Assembly (NCBI RefSeq): GCF_001029435.1
Contig: NZ_LDOV01000010.1
Location: forward strand, 248,001 to 312,000
Length of the DNA stretch: 64,000 bases
Direction: 5' to 3'
Origin: Photobacterium aphoticum
GTDB taxonomy: Bacteria; Pseudomonadota; Gammaproteobacteria; Enterobacterales; Vibrionaceae
Shown here: piece after piece, positions 22,820-31,761 of the stretch
Numbering within the stretch: the stretch's first letter is position 1
Layout of the letters: each line of letters starts with the position of its first letter
Translations under genes and position numbers: made by a program
The notes under the pieces: model-generated
The model's input: only the letters and a program-made list of their open reading frames with translations
Database searches by the model: none
Told to the model about the DNA's origin: nothing

Positions 22820-23524
22820 TCAACGCAGAATATTGTTGTCGTGTCGCCAATCCATAATCGTCCATTCATTCAACTGGGCGTGTAAGGCCAACGTCGGATC
22901 CGGATTCACGGCAAACGGGCGATCCACCGCTTCCAGCAAGGGTAAATCGTTAATGGAATCACTGTAGCCGTAACTGCCTTTGAACATTTTTGGGTTGTCT
23001 TCTAACCACGCTTTCATTCGGATCACCTTTCCATGTTGATAGCATAATGTGTGGGTGGTATTGCCTGTGATTATTCCGTTATCCAGCTGCACATTAATGG
23101 CCAGTGCGTCATCGGCCCCCAGTAAGCGGGCGATGGGGGTGACCAGATGTTCGCCCGTGGCGGAGATCACCAGTACCGTATCACCGCGTTGTTTGTGCCA
23201 TTGAATGCGTGCGATGGCATCTTCATAAATGGCGGGCTGAATATGGCTTGTAATGAAGTCATCCACCAAGTTCGCGACCTCATCCATGTGCATGCCCACC
23301 AGCGGGGCGAGAGTGGCTGTCATGTAGACATTCATGTCCATGTTGCCTTGGCTGTAGTCAGCCATCATGGCCTGTTCGGTAGCGAGCAAGCTGGCAGGTG
23401 CAATGCCTTGTTCTACTAAATACGCACTCCACAAGCTGGCGGAGTCGGCTGCAATTAAGGTTTCATCCAGATCAAACACGGCTAAATACGGGGTGAATGA
23501 TGAAACAGAATTTGTGTGGGTCAA
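22820..23524 (-). CDS. HAD-IB family phosphatase
   Basis: 234 residues. Motif I is AVFDLDETLIAADS (16-29), with nucleophile Asp18 or so. Motif II is VLVISATGEHLVTPIA, with its conserved Ser/Thr. The C-terminal motif is GYSDSINDLPLLEAVDRPFAVNPD, with the metal-binding Asp pair. This is the HAD-IB (SerB-like) pattern, with the helical cap inserted after motif I. The substrate is likely a phosphomonoester, possibly phosphoserine or a phosphosugar. It is transcribed alone. Confidence 0.85.
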   Translation of the reverse strand: MTHTNSVSSFTPYLAVFDLDETLIAADSASLWSAYLVEQGIAPASLLATEQAMMADYSQGNMDMNVYMTATLAPLVGMHMDEVANLVDDFITSHIQPAIYEDAIARIQWHKQRGDTVLVISATGEHLVTPIARLLGADDALAINVQLDNGIITGNTTHTLCYQHGKVIRMKAWLEDNPKMFKGSYGYSDSINDLPLLEAVDRPFAVNPDPTLALHAQLNEWTIMDWRHDNNILR

Positions 23525-23717
23525 ACTGCCTTCCTATGATGATTAATAGAGGTTCATTTTTCTCATGGCTTCGCAATAGTTTCACAGCCTAAGCAGCAAA
23601 AATGACAATTGGCTTGCAGTCAGATGATCGTTTTGCGGCAAGCGCCGTGCTTATCTCTCAGATAGTCGTGGATAGACAGAAGCCGGTCAGGCATGTCGCA
23701 TGGAAAAGGCAGGTGGT

Positions 23718-24014
23718 ATGAAGAAAACGTTATGGGCTCTTTCGCTCAATCATATGCTTCTGGTGCTGGCGGCCTTTTTGTTTGAATGGGGTTTGGGTTT
23801 TGAGTCAGGGTTTCACTATGACGCCGGGGCGGCAGATAGCCTGCATGTCTGGTATGGCGGTGTGTTGTTTCCGCTGCAATGGCTAGTGGAATGCATCGGT
23901 GTTGGGTTGTTAGCGTATGCCGTGATCATTGCCGGAGAAACGCAACTGTCAGGGTTGGCATGGCCCGTGTGTTTGGCGACAGGCGGTTTTGCTGCCTGGT
24001 ATGCACTGGTATAG
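23718..24014 (+). CDS. Small membrane protein, unknown function
   Basis: 98 residues from ATG 23718 (MKKTLWALSL), with GGCAGG 5-9 bases upstream; a further ATG six codons earlier is less likely. Three hydrophobic segments are visible (about 8-25, 43-66, 74-96). No family is recognised. It sits 37 bases upstream of a HAD hydrolase gene on the same strand and may be co-transcribed with it. Confidence 0.55.
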   Translation: MKKTLWALSLNHMLLVLAAFLFEWGLGFESGFHYDAGAADSLHVWYGGVLFPLQWLVECIGVGLLAYAVIIAGETQLSGLAWPVCLATGGFAAWYALV

Positions 24015-24051
24015 TGCCGGTTAATTCATAATATGCAAAGGATGGCATTTC

Positions 24052-24813
24052 ATGAGTCATAAACACAATCAACACGATGTGAATCCGCATTTTCTCTCTT
24101 CAACAGCGACATCCCCTAAACCCATCGACATGACTGACGTCACGACAGTCATTTTTGATGTGGGTGGGGTATTGATGTATATCCATGAATTTCGCGTGAC
24201 CGTGATGAAGCGGATTTTGTTATCGCGGGGCTATGACAAGCAACAGGTGGAGGACGTGTTGGCGCAGTTGCCGGATTTTGATACGGCCTATTTCGCTCAG
24301 CATGGCAATATTGTCGATTGGGCGGATGAGAAGCAGTGGCTACAAACGCGCTGTCAGTTTGTGGCGCAGCAGATCATACAAGCCAGCGTATTGAGCCATG
24401 CGTGTGATGATGTCACTGCCTTGACTGATCAGCTTTTCATGCTGTCGTTTGATAGCCCGCAATACCAGTTGTTTGACGATACCGTGCCCGCGTTGCAGCG
24501 ATTGTTTCCTCGTTTTTCACTGAACGTGCTGTCTAATGCGACGGCCTCGTTGGATTGGTCGCTGGATTTGGCCGGGATCCGCCCTTACTTTGAACACGTG
24601 GTGATATCGGCGTATGAGCAGTGTGAAAAACCGGATGCTGCGATTTATCACAAAGCGCTAGATTGCATCGGTGTGATGCCATCGGCTTGTGTGTTTATTG
24701 ATGACAGAATCGAGAATGTGGAAGCCGCACGGGCGCTGGGGATGCAAGCCTATCATTTAGACCGAAGCCAAGGGATGACGCTGTCAGCGTTTGCCGATGT
24801 GTTGCTCAGTTAG
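24052..24813 (+). CDS. HAD-IA family hydrolase
   Basis: 253 residues. Motif I is TVIFDVGGVLMYI (about 34-46), where the second Asp is replaced by Gly; this is common in HAD-IA members such as YihX-like phosphatases (FDxGGVL). Motif II is LNVLSNAT, motif III CEKPDAAIYHKAL (catalytic Lys) and motif IV VFIDDRIENVEAARALGM. The first ~30 residues (HKHNQHDVNPHF) are His/Asn-rich and probably unstructured. It likely dephosphorylates a sugar or nucleotide phosphate. ATG 24052 has AAAGGA upstream. Confidence 0.85.
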   Translation: MSHKHNQHDVNPHFLSSTATSPKPIDMTDVTTVIFDVGGVLMYIHEFRVTVMKRILLSRGYDKQQVEDVLAQLPDFDTAYFAQHGNIVDWADEKQWLQTRCQFVAQQIIQASVLSHACDDVTALTDQLFMLSFDSPQYQLFDDTVPALQRLFPRFSLNVLSNATASLDWSLDLAGIRPYFEHVVISAYEQCEKPDAAIYHKALDCIGVMPSACVFIDDRIENVEAARALGMQAYHLDRSQGMTLSAFADVLLS

Positions 24814-24839
24814 AAAAGGAAAGTCGCAAAAGAAAAGCC

Positions 24840-24876
24840 ACAAAAGAAAAACGCCAAGCGATAGGGCGCTTGGCGT
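24840..24876 (-). terminator. Terminator of ybiT
   Basis: Perfect 10-bp stem ACGCCAAGCG/CGCTTGGCGT with a 6-base loop, followed on the minus strand by TTTTTCTTTT. It also lies after the plus-strand HAD gene. Confidence 0.8.
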
Positions 24877-24915
24877 GAATATGACTAAGACATAGCGTAA
24901 AGGCGTGAGCGCGGA

Positions 24916-26520
24916 TTACGCCGCTGGCTGCATTTTCGCTTGGTGATCCAAGTACTCTTCGTAAGTTCCTTTGAAGTTCACCAATTGCTTGTCTTTGATA
25001 TCGATGATGTGTGTAGCCAGCGACGAGACAAACTCACGGTCGTGGCTGACAAAAATCAACGTCCCTTCGTAGATTTTCAGCGCGCTGTTCAGGGCTTCGA
25101 TGGCTTCAACGTCCATGTGGTTCGTTGGTTCGTCCATCACCAGCACGTTGATGTCTTGCATCATCAACTTACCAAACAGCAGGCGGTTTTTCTCACCACC
25201 GGAACAGTTCTTGGCTTTCTTGTTGGCATCATCTGCGGTGAACAACAAGCGACCCAGAATACCACGCACCATCAGGTCATCGTGTTTTGCGGTTCGCCAC
25301 TGAGAGATCCAATCAAAGATGCTCAAGTCGTTATCAAAGTCGGCGCTGCAGTCCTGTGGGCAGTAGCCGATAGACGCATTTTCAGACCACTTGATCATAC
25401 CTTCGTTGTTCGCCAGTTCATTCACCAAACAACGCAGCAGGGTGGTTTTACCCACGCCGTTCTCACCGATAATGGCCAGTTTGCTGCCGGCTTCCAGTAA
25501 CAGGTTACCGCCACTGAACAGTACCTCATCACCAAAGCCGTGACCCAAGTGTTCGAACTCCAGTGCCTGACGGTGCAGTTTTTTGCCTTCGCCAAAACGG
25601 ATAGACGGGCTGATACGGCTGGAGGTTTTCACTTCATCCAGCTTGATCTTTTCCATGCGTTTAGCACGAGAGCTTGCCTGCTTCGCTTTCGATGCGTTGG
25701 CACCAAAGCGGTTCACGAACTCTTGCAGTTCGCTGATCTCAGCCGCTTTCTTGGCGTTGCTTGCCAATAGCTGTTCACGTTGCAGGCCAGAGGCTTCCAG
25801 GAAGTAGTCGTAGTTACCCGGGTAAATACGCAGTTCACCGTAATCAATGTCTGCCATGTGCGTACATACTGCATTCAGGAAATGACGGTCGTGCGAGATG
25901 ATGATCATGGTGCACTTACGCTGCTTCAGTTCTTCTTCCAACCAGCTGATGGTGTGAATATCCAAGTTGTTGGTCGGTTCGTCCAGCAGCAAAATATCTG
26001 GGTTGGCGAACAGTGCCTGTGCCAATAGCACACGCAGTTTCCAGCCTGGCGCGACTTGTTGCATCAAACCGTAGTGGTAAGACTCTTCGATACCCGCTTG
26101 CAGCAAAATGTCACCGGCACGGCTTTCTGCGCTGTAGCCATCCAGTTCCGCGTATTCGCTTTCCAATTCAGCCACGCGCATGCCGTCTTCTTCGCTCATT
26201 TCCGGCAGGGCATAAATGCGGTCACGCTCTTGTTTAATTTCCCACAGCTTTTTGTCGCCCATGATCACGGCGTCAATCACGGTGTATTGCTCAAACGCAA
26301 ACTGATCCTGACTCAACACACCCAGTTTGTGTCCCGGGGTGATAGAAACGTTGCCTGAGCTTGGCGTCAACACACCACTAAGGATTTTCATGAAGGTTGA
26401 TTTGCCGCAGCCGTTGGCACCGATCAATCCGTAGCGGTTACCGTTGCCGAATTTGGCGGAAATATTTTCAAAAAGAGGCTCTGCACCAAACTGCATGGTG
26501 ATGTTAGCGGTCGAAATCAA
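24916..26520 (-). CDS. ybiT: ABC-F ATPase YbiT
   Basis: 534 residues, very close in sequence and length to E. coli YbiT (530). Two ABC modules are present: Walker [10 protein letters not shown] (34-42) and GENGVGKTT, two [21 protein letters not shown] Walker B motifs, a divergent first signature ([15 protein letters not shown]) and a second [10 protein letters not shown]. The interdomain linker contains the conserved MSEEDG and SAESRAGD stretches and the charged [19 protein letters not shown] region. There are no membrane segments. ABC-F proteins bind the ribosomal E site and help translation past problem sequences. The gene is monocistronic with its own terminator. Confidence 0.95.
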   Translation of the reverse strand: MISTANITMQFGAEPLFENISAKFGNGNRYGLIGANGCGKSTFMKILSGVLTPSSGNVSITPGHKLGVLSQDQFAFEQYTVIDAVIMGDKKLWEIKQERDRIYALPEMSEEDGMRVAELESEYAELDGYSAESRAGDILLQAGIEESYHYGLMQQVAPGWKLRVLLAQALFANPDILLLDEPTNNLDIHTISWLEEELKQRKCTMIIISHDRHFLNAVCTHMADIDYGELRIYPGNYDYFLEASGLQREQLLASNAKKAAEISELQEFVNRFGANASKAKQASSRAKRMEKIKLDEVKTSSRISPSIRFGEGKKLHRQALEFEHLGHGFGDEVLFSGGNLLLEAGSKLAIIGENGVGKTTLLRCLVNELANNEGMIKWSENASIGYCPQDCSADFDNDLSIFDWISQWRTAKHDDLMVRGILGRLLFTADDANKKAKNCSGGEKNRLLFGKLMMQDINVLVMDEPTNHMDVEAIEALNSALKIYEGTLIFVSHDREFVSSLATHIIDIKDKQLVNFKGTYEEYLDHQAKMQPAA

Positions 26521-26849
26521 AGATGTATTCCTAGGTGATGGTTGACAGGGGATGTACTGTCAGGAAAGAGAAAATGTGCGGCAGAAAGCCGGCGGCGGAT
26601 TATACAGAGGATGAGAGAGCAATGTCGAGTTGAAACACGTGTATGTATCAGCCCAAATGATAAAAAAGCGAAATGACAAAACGACTTACTCCGTTTTCTA
26701 CATTCAACTTTCATATACAGAGAATATAGAGAGTTGAAAAAGATGGAGAAGCGCAGTAAGTCGTTAGGGGTAATCATGGGGCCGCTAAATTGGCGGTCTC
26801 ATTATTGCCTTTTATTCTGAGGTAACTACCTTTTACTTCAGTGAAAAGG
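26521..26849. other. Intergenic: ybiT promoter and deacetylase 3' end
   Basis: No gene is supported. The left part should hold the ybiT promoter. The hairpin ACCTTTT...AAAAGGT (26828-26850) overlaps the deacetylase stop codon and may help end its transcript. Confidence 0.35.
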
Positions 26850-28196
26850 TTAGGTGGCGGGTGTACATGCCTCTAATTCTTCCCACGGTGAGTAGTCGGT
26901 CAGGCCCGGCATTTGTAGCATGGTCCACCATTTTGCTTGCCATTGTTTACCTTGATACGTGACGGTGTCACCTTCAATGTAAACCGTATGCGGTTGCCAC
27001 TCGGTGGTTGGGCAGAGGGTTAATGGTTCAGGATCTTGCATCCACTCCACCAAGTCCTGATGGCTGACAAAACGTACTTGGGGTTTGCTCAGGGCGTAAG
27101 TGATGAAACGCTTCAACACGTTTTGACGTGAGGCCACCGTGGTTTCCGGCATGCCAAAGTGTTCACCGCCATTGAGCAGACCGTAGAACGCCGAGTGCAG
27201 ACCCAGTACCAATGGTGCACGGTTACCGTCAAGGCGGAGATCAAGGTTGTAGCTGTAAATCGCCACCACATCATCTTCGCTCAGGCCTGCTGCTCCCCAT
27301 TCTGGGGTGGTGTAAAGGTTCCAGTCAAAGTTATCGCCCTTGCCAGAAACCGGATCAAAGTAGCCAATACGGCTGGCGATTTTGTCACGCAGTGAATAGT
27401 CGAGGCCGTATTTTTCCATCTCGCTATCAGGCGGAATAATCAAGGTATGCAGTGGGATCTCCCACAGGCCAGGGTAGTTGTCGATGGCGGGTTTCCACCA
27501 ACCTTCTACCGCCAGATTATGCGATGGGCTACCGTTGTCCAGCGTAAATGGCCAGTAGTTATTGGTGCCGTCTTGCTCTGGTACAATGCCCGCCGGGAAG
27601 CTGACATCATACTGAATGCCGTTGTCCACAATGGCGTTTAAGGTGTTGTCGTTGTAGGTCATGAAGGGGGCGCGGAAGCCATTCACTTCATCTACACCAA
27701 TCCCGCCGTCTTCCGTATCTTTCGTCAGGAAGTCACCACATTTTTTCACTTCTTCTTGCCATTGCTCAGCGGTCATCCATGGCTGCAATGGGTTGTAATT
27801 CACTTTGTCATCCGGGTGTGAATAGGTGTGGTTACCAATATCGTAATCACGCTCGGCTAACTCGCGCCACAAGGCTTTGATTTCTTCGTTCTCCATGGCT
27901 GGCTCACAGTGCATGAAGAAGCTGGCGGTTAGTGGCTCGCCGGCAAAGTCATCGTTCCCGGCCGGGTTGTGATGGTTGGCAAGCAGATCCATCACCCATT
28001 TCAGGCCATCGGCTTCTACGTTGTCGTCAAAGCCCAGGCTGATAAACATTGGGCTGGATTGTACAGGAATAGGGGGTAACGCAGATGGGCTGACGTTCGG
28101 TTTCATTTCGTTGTCATCAGCGGTGGCGGTATGGGTCAGCGCGAACATTGCCATCGCCAGTGCGGTTTTACGCACAGGTAGGGGTGATAGGGTCAC
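26850..28196 (-). CDS. Secreted chitin/polysaccharide deacetylase with CBM5/12
   Basis: 448 residues with a signal peptide (MTLSPLPVRKTALAMAMFALTHTATA|DD). The carbohydrate esterase 4 domain shows the catalytic/metal aspartate pair in SLGFDDN (Asp57-Asp58) and the metal motif HTYSH (123-127), plus GFRAPFM. The last ~55 residues are a chitin-binding module of the CBM5/12 type (WQPHTVYIEGDTVTYQGKQW then QAKWW). It probably removes acetyl groups from chitin or chitooligosaccharides outside the cell; it differs clearly from the known Vibrio COD enzyme. It is divergent from a LysR regulator gene, which may control it. Confidence 0.82.
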   Translation of the reverse strand: MTLSPLPVRKTALAMAMFALTHTATADDNEMKPNVSPSALPPIPVQSSPMFISLGFDDNVEADGLKWVMDLLANHHNPAGNDDFAGEPLTASFFMHCEPAMENEEIKALWRELAERDYDIGNHTYSHPDDKVNYNPLQPWMTAEQWQEEVKKCGDFLTKDTEDGGIGVDEVNGFRAPFMTYNDNTLNAIVDNGIQYDVSFPAGIVPEQDGTNNYWPFTLDNGSPSHNLAVEGWWKPAIDNYPGLWEIPLHTLIIPPDSEMEKYGLDYSLRDKIASRIGYFDPVSGKGDNFDWNLYTTPEWGAAGLSEDDVVAIYSYNLDLRLDGNRAPLVLGLHSAFYGLLNGGEHFGMPETTVASRQNVLKRFITYALSKPQVRFVSHQDLVEWMQDPEPLTLCPTTEWQPHTVYIEGDTVTYQGKQWQAKWWTMLQMPGLTDYSPWEELEACTPAT

Positions 28197-28512
28197 AATA
28201 AAATCCTTCTTAAATGTGTTGTTGCGGTTTTGCCGATATTACGTAACAGAGTGTAACAAGCCTGTGCAGCATGACGATTAACAATGTGATGACAGGGCGT
28301 AACTCCTGAAAGCATGTTGGTATTTGAATGTAACTAAGAGAATTATCAGAAGGTATTGGCGGTGGGTTGAACACAAAACGCCATTATCGATATCGTCAAC
28401 ACGAAAAGAAGTATCATTACAAAAGAGTATGTATTCCATGGTACAGAGTATAAACGGCGCTTGTGTATTTCCTCTCAGTACGGATACTGAGTGAAGAATA
28501 GTTTGATTATGT
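28197..28512. promoter_or_regulatory. Divergent promoter region, deacetylase / LysR
   Basis: 316 bases between divergent genes. LysR regulators usually bind such a region to control the opposite gene. No specific operator could be marked with confidence. Confidence 0.4.
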
Positions 28513-29427
28513 ATGGTTATGAATCAGCAACGTAAATTGGATCTTAACTTGCTTCGGGTGTTTGTCGCGGCGTACCAAACGCAGTCAGTCACACAAGCGG
28601 CAGAGCAGTTGGATCTCACCCAGTCTGCAGTAAGCAATGCCTTATCTCGCCTTAAGCAGTATGTCGGCTCAGAATTGTTTACCCGTACCGGACGGGGGAT
28701 CACGCCGACGCGTTTTGCTCAAGAGTTGTATCAGCAAATTCAATCCCCGTTGCTGGATATTGAATCGCTGATGAATGGGATGACGGCGTTTGATCCGGCG
28801 ACCTCACAAAAGCGGTTTGTGGTTTATTGCCATGAAGCCATGATCCACGCGTTACGTCAGTCGTTGGATCGTGCGTTGGCGGCATTGTCGGTAGAAGTGG
28901 TTTTGATGGAGCCGCCATCAAGTAATGAGCAACTCTATGATGACTTGATGCTGGAAAAGGTGGATCTGATCATCGATGTGGATGCGCCAACCAGCCGGGT
29001 ATTTGCATCAAAAGTGCTGACAGAAGATCAGCTCTGTTGTGTGGTCAGCGAGACCCATCCCCGTTTGCGTGAAGCGAACTTGTCAACCGCACAGTATTTG
29101 GATGAGCAGCATGTGCTGTTTAAGATGCGCCGTCATCAGTTGCCGTTTATTGATTGGCTGGTGGGGGAGTCTCTGCCTGCCCGTTTGGTGTATAGCCAGC
29201 ATGCGTCATTGATTGGCATGTTAGCGGCAGTTTCATACAGCGATGCTATTGCAGCGGTACCGGTGTCTTTTGCTCAACAGTATCAAACGATGTTCCAGTT
29301 GCGGATTTTACCTTTCCCTTATGACAGCGGCTCGTTCCAGTCTCATATGGTGTGGCAGGCGAAATTCAATAAAAGCCAGCCGCATGTGTGGCTGCGAGAT
29401 TGTATTGAAGCCTTGGTCGAGCGCTGA
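28513..29427 (+). CDS. LysR-family transcriptional regulator
   Basis: 304 residues. The N-terminal winged helix-turn-helix is LDLNLLRVFVAAYQTQSVTQAAEQLDLTQSAVSNALSRLKQ, followed by the GSELFTRTGRGITPT linker of this family. The C-terminal part is the two-lobed effector-binding domain (about 95-300). A second ATG two codons downstream is an alternative start. It is divergent from the chitin deacetylase gene and convergent with the alkyl sulfatase gene; by arrangement the first is the more likely target, while the second is possible. The effector is unknown. Confidence 0.85.
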   Translation: MVMNQQRKLDLNLLRVFVAAYQTQSVTQAAEQLDLTQSAVSNALSRLKQYVGSELFTRTGRGITPTRFAQELYQQIQSPLLDIESLMNGMTAFDPATSQKRFVVYCHEAMIHALRQSLDRALAALSVEVVLMEPPSSNEQLYDDLMLEKVDLIIDVDAPTSRVFASKVLTEDQLCCVVSETHPRLREANLSTAQYLDEQHVLFKMRRHQLPFIDWLVGESLPARLVYSQHASLIGMLAAVSYSDAIAAVPVSFAQQYQTMFQLRILPFPYDSGSFQSHMVWQAKFNKSQPHVWLRDCIEALVER

Positions 29428-29519
29428 TGCCTGACAGAGCCGTGATCTGATAAGTGCACATCAGGCTAAGTCTATATTCGCCAAGGAGACGCGTTAGGTG
29501 ATTGAGCATGGTGCAGAAC

Positions 29520-29546
29520 GAAAAAGCAGCGCAAAAGGCGCTGCTT
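29520..29546. terminator. Bidirectional terminator between LysR and alkyl sulfatase
   Basis: Perfect 9-bp stem AAGCAGCGC/GCGCTGCTT with a 5-base loop and an A-rich left flank giving a T run on the minus strand. It serves at least the sulfatase gene. Confidence 0.7.
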
Positions 29547-29579
29547 GGTCGTGTGGGCTTGTTGTAATACGCTGATAAA

Positions 29580-31580
29580 TTATGGCGTGACGATACCAAA
29601 GGCGGGATCGAAACGGTCTAGCGTGCCAAGGAACGCCTTGAAGTTGTCCTGACCTTTTACGGTAAACGAGCCATTTTTCATTGCGTCTGCCAGCGTAGTA
29701 TTGCCGGTGATCAGGTTGACGAACGTTTGCTTCGACAGTGAAAGCGTCACATCGGCTTGCTTGAACTGCTTGTCTTTGTAGGTTTTTAACACCGAGTTAG
29801 ACAGCTCCAGTGCGTACTGGCCGCTGGCCACATCATCATCGTTAGCCACCTGAATGTTGATCAGCGTGTGCATGCCGTCTGCCACATCCGGTTTAATGCG
29901 TACCGCCAATGACTCCAACACTGAGTAGACCGGCATGTTGCTGGCAATCGCTGTGGTATCCGGTGATGGGGCGGGTGTGTAACCGTGGCGCAATTCTTTG
30001 GCACCAATCAGGTAATAGTTACGCCATGGGCCAGATTCTGCCTGATAGCCTAACTGTTCCATGGCATCTGCTTCCAAATAACGGGCGGTCATGTTTTTCG
30101 GGTTAGAGAACGTTACGTTGTTCAATAGGGTGACGGCCCAGCGATAATCGCCTTGTTCAATGGCTTTCTGAGCAATGGTGATCACCTTCTCTTCACCACC
30201 CATGGCTGCGACATATCTGGCACCTTCTTCTGCCGGTGTCAGTGGGTTCAGGTTGGCCGGGTTACCGTCCCACCATGCGCCGAAATAGAAGTCGTACGTG
30301 GCACGGGCATTGTGTGACACGGTGCCGTAGTAGCCTCGGTTATACCACGCTTTGTCTAAGCTATCGGGCAGAGAAATAGTGGCTGAGATTTCATTTGGCG
30401 TGTAACCCTGATTCGCTAAGCGCAGGGTTTGATCATGCACAAATTTGTACATATCACGGGTTTTCTCAAGCTGTTCGGCGATGTTGTCGCTGCCCCATGT
30501 TGGCCAGTGGTGTGAGCCAATCATGATGTCTGATTTTGCTGCAAACAGATCGAGCGACTCATCGACATAACTTGCCCAGGCATTGGCATCACGGCTACGC
30601 GCGCCACGCAGGGTAGAGATGTTATGAATGGTGTGGGTCATCACCTCAGAAGCCATCAGCACGCGGTGCTCAGGGAAGTAGAAAATAAACTCCGACGGGG
30701 CTTCGGAGCCATTGGCCATCTGAAATTCCACTTCCACGCCGTCGATATCGTGCATCTCGCCGGTTTTCAGTACTTCCATTGTCTGCTCGACAATGCCCGG
30801 TTTACCGGTTGAGGTGGTTTTGCCCAAGCCGCCATCTACTTTACCGTTCGGTCCCGCTTCAATCATGTTGCCGTACATGTAACCGGCACGGCGGCTCATG
30901 GTATTGCCCGCCAGCACGTTTTCAGAAATGGAATGCTCAAAGAAATCTTTCGGAGCGATCACGGCCACTGTGCCGTTTTCAATGTCTGCTTTGTTCGTGA
31001 CACCCCAAATGCCGCCAAAGTGGTCAATGTGTGAGTGGGTGAAGACGACCGCACTGACCGGCGCCTTTTCGACATGTTTGAATAGCAGCTCTAAACCTGC
31101 GCGAGACGTATCTTCTGAAAGCAGGGGATCGATAACAATCCAGCCGTGATCGCCGCGTACAAAGGTCATCACAGACAGATCAAAGCCACGTACCTGATAG
31201 ATATCATCTTTGATTTTGAACAAGCCGTGCAGGTTATTCAGCTTCGCCATACGCTGCAGTGACGGGTTAATGGTGTCGATGTTGTGATCCGTATTCACGA
31301 AGTTAAACTTGGCGAAATCCCATACTACGTTGCCCTTGGCATCTTTGATGGTGTCTTCCGGCCAAGTCGCGATGAAGCCACGTGAGGCGCTGGTAAAATC
31401 GTCCGTATTGGCGAAATCTAAGGTGTTTGCAACAGCACGGTTCTTTTCGATGGTGAAAGCACTGGCCGGTTTAACGGACGAAGTAATCGCCGTCGCATCA
31501 TGATCATGTGCGTTAGCGTGGCCAGCCATGGCCAGGTTACTGATAATGGCAAAAGACAGGGGAAGCAGGGTGAGTTTCAT
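29580..31580 (-). CDS. Exported alkyl sulfatase, metallo-beta-lactamase fold
   Basis: 666 residues from the ATG at 31580, with GAGGT 7 bases upstream; eight residues of the longer frame are dropped. Signal peptide: MKLTLLPLSFAIISNLAMAGHANA. The metal site motif THSHIDHFGG (181-190) and later metal ligands (ASEVMTHTIHNISTLRGARSRD, MIGSHHWPTWG) match type III alkyl sulfatases such as SdsA1 and BDS1. The C-terminal ~120 residues (LTLSLSKQTFVNLITG) form the sterol-carrier-like domain of the family. It would cleave alkyl sulfates such as SDS in the periplasm. It may scavenge sulfur or detoxify surfactants. Confidence 0.9.
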   Translation of the reverse strand: MKLTLLPLSFAIISNLAMAGHANAHDHDATAITSSVKPASAFTIEKNRAVANTLDFANTDDFTSASRGFIATWPEDTIKDAKGNVVWDFAKFNFVNTDHNIDTINPSLQRMAKLNNLHGLFKIKDDIYQVRGFDLSVMTFVRGDHGWIVIDPLLSEDTSRAGLELLFKHVEKAPVSAVVFTHSHIDHFGGIWGVTNKADIENGTVAVIAPKDFFEHSISENVLAGNTMSRRAGYMYGNMIEAGPNGKVDGGLGKTTSTGKPGIVEQTMEVLKTGEMHDIDGVEVEFQMANGSEAPSEFIFYFPEHRVLMASEVMTHTIHNISTLRGARSRDANAWASYVDESLDLFAAKSDIMIGSHHWPTWGSDNIAEQLEKTRDMYKFVHDQTLRLANQGYTPNEISATISLPDSLDKAWYNRGYYGTVSHNARATYDFYFGAWWDGNPANLNPLTPAEEGARYVAAMGGEEKVITIAQKAIEQGDYRWAVTLLNNVTFSNPKNMTARYLEADAMEQLGYQAESGPWRNYYLIGAKELRHGYTPAPSPDTTAIASNMPVYSVLESLAVRIKPDVADGMHTLINIQVANDDDVASGQYALELSNSVLKTYKDKQFKQADVTLSLSKQTFVNLITGNTTLADAMKNGSFTVKGQDNFKAFLGTLDRFDPAFGIVTP

Positions 31581-31706
31581 CAATGATACCTCGTTGATTC
31601 GCATAGGAATGATAACGAGGCAAATGATAAAGAAGTCACTGGTATGAAATCATTATGGCAAAATGCCTATCTGATATTTATGTTGTGAATATCGTTTTGA
31701 GAAGCG

Positions 31707-31751
31707 TGAAAAAGAAAACAGCAGACCCCCTGCTAATCACGAGGTCTGCTG
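31707..31751 (-). terminator. Terminator of chitin-binding protein gene
   Basis: 9-bp stem CAGCAGACC/GGTCTGCTG (31719-31751) followed on the minus strand by TTTTCTTTTTC. It starts 11 bases after the stop codon of the upstream gene. Confidence 0.8.
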
Positions 31752-31761
31752 AAAAGGCTTG

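Noticed and set aside
24940-25500. 186-codon frame antisense to ybiT
   Set aside because: Shadow of the ybiT codon pattern; no ribosome binding site or recognisable domain.
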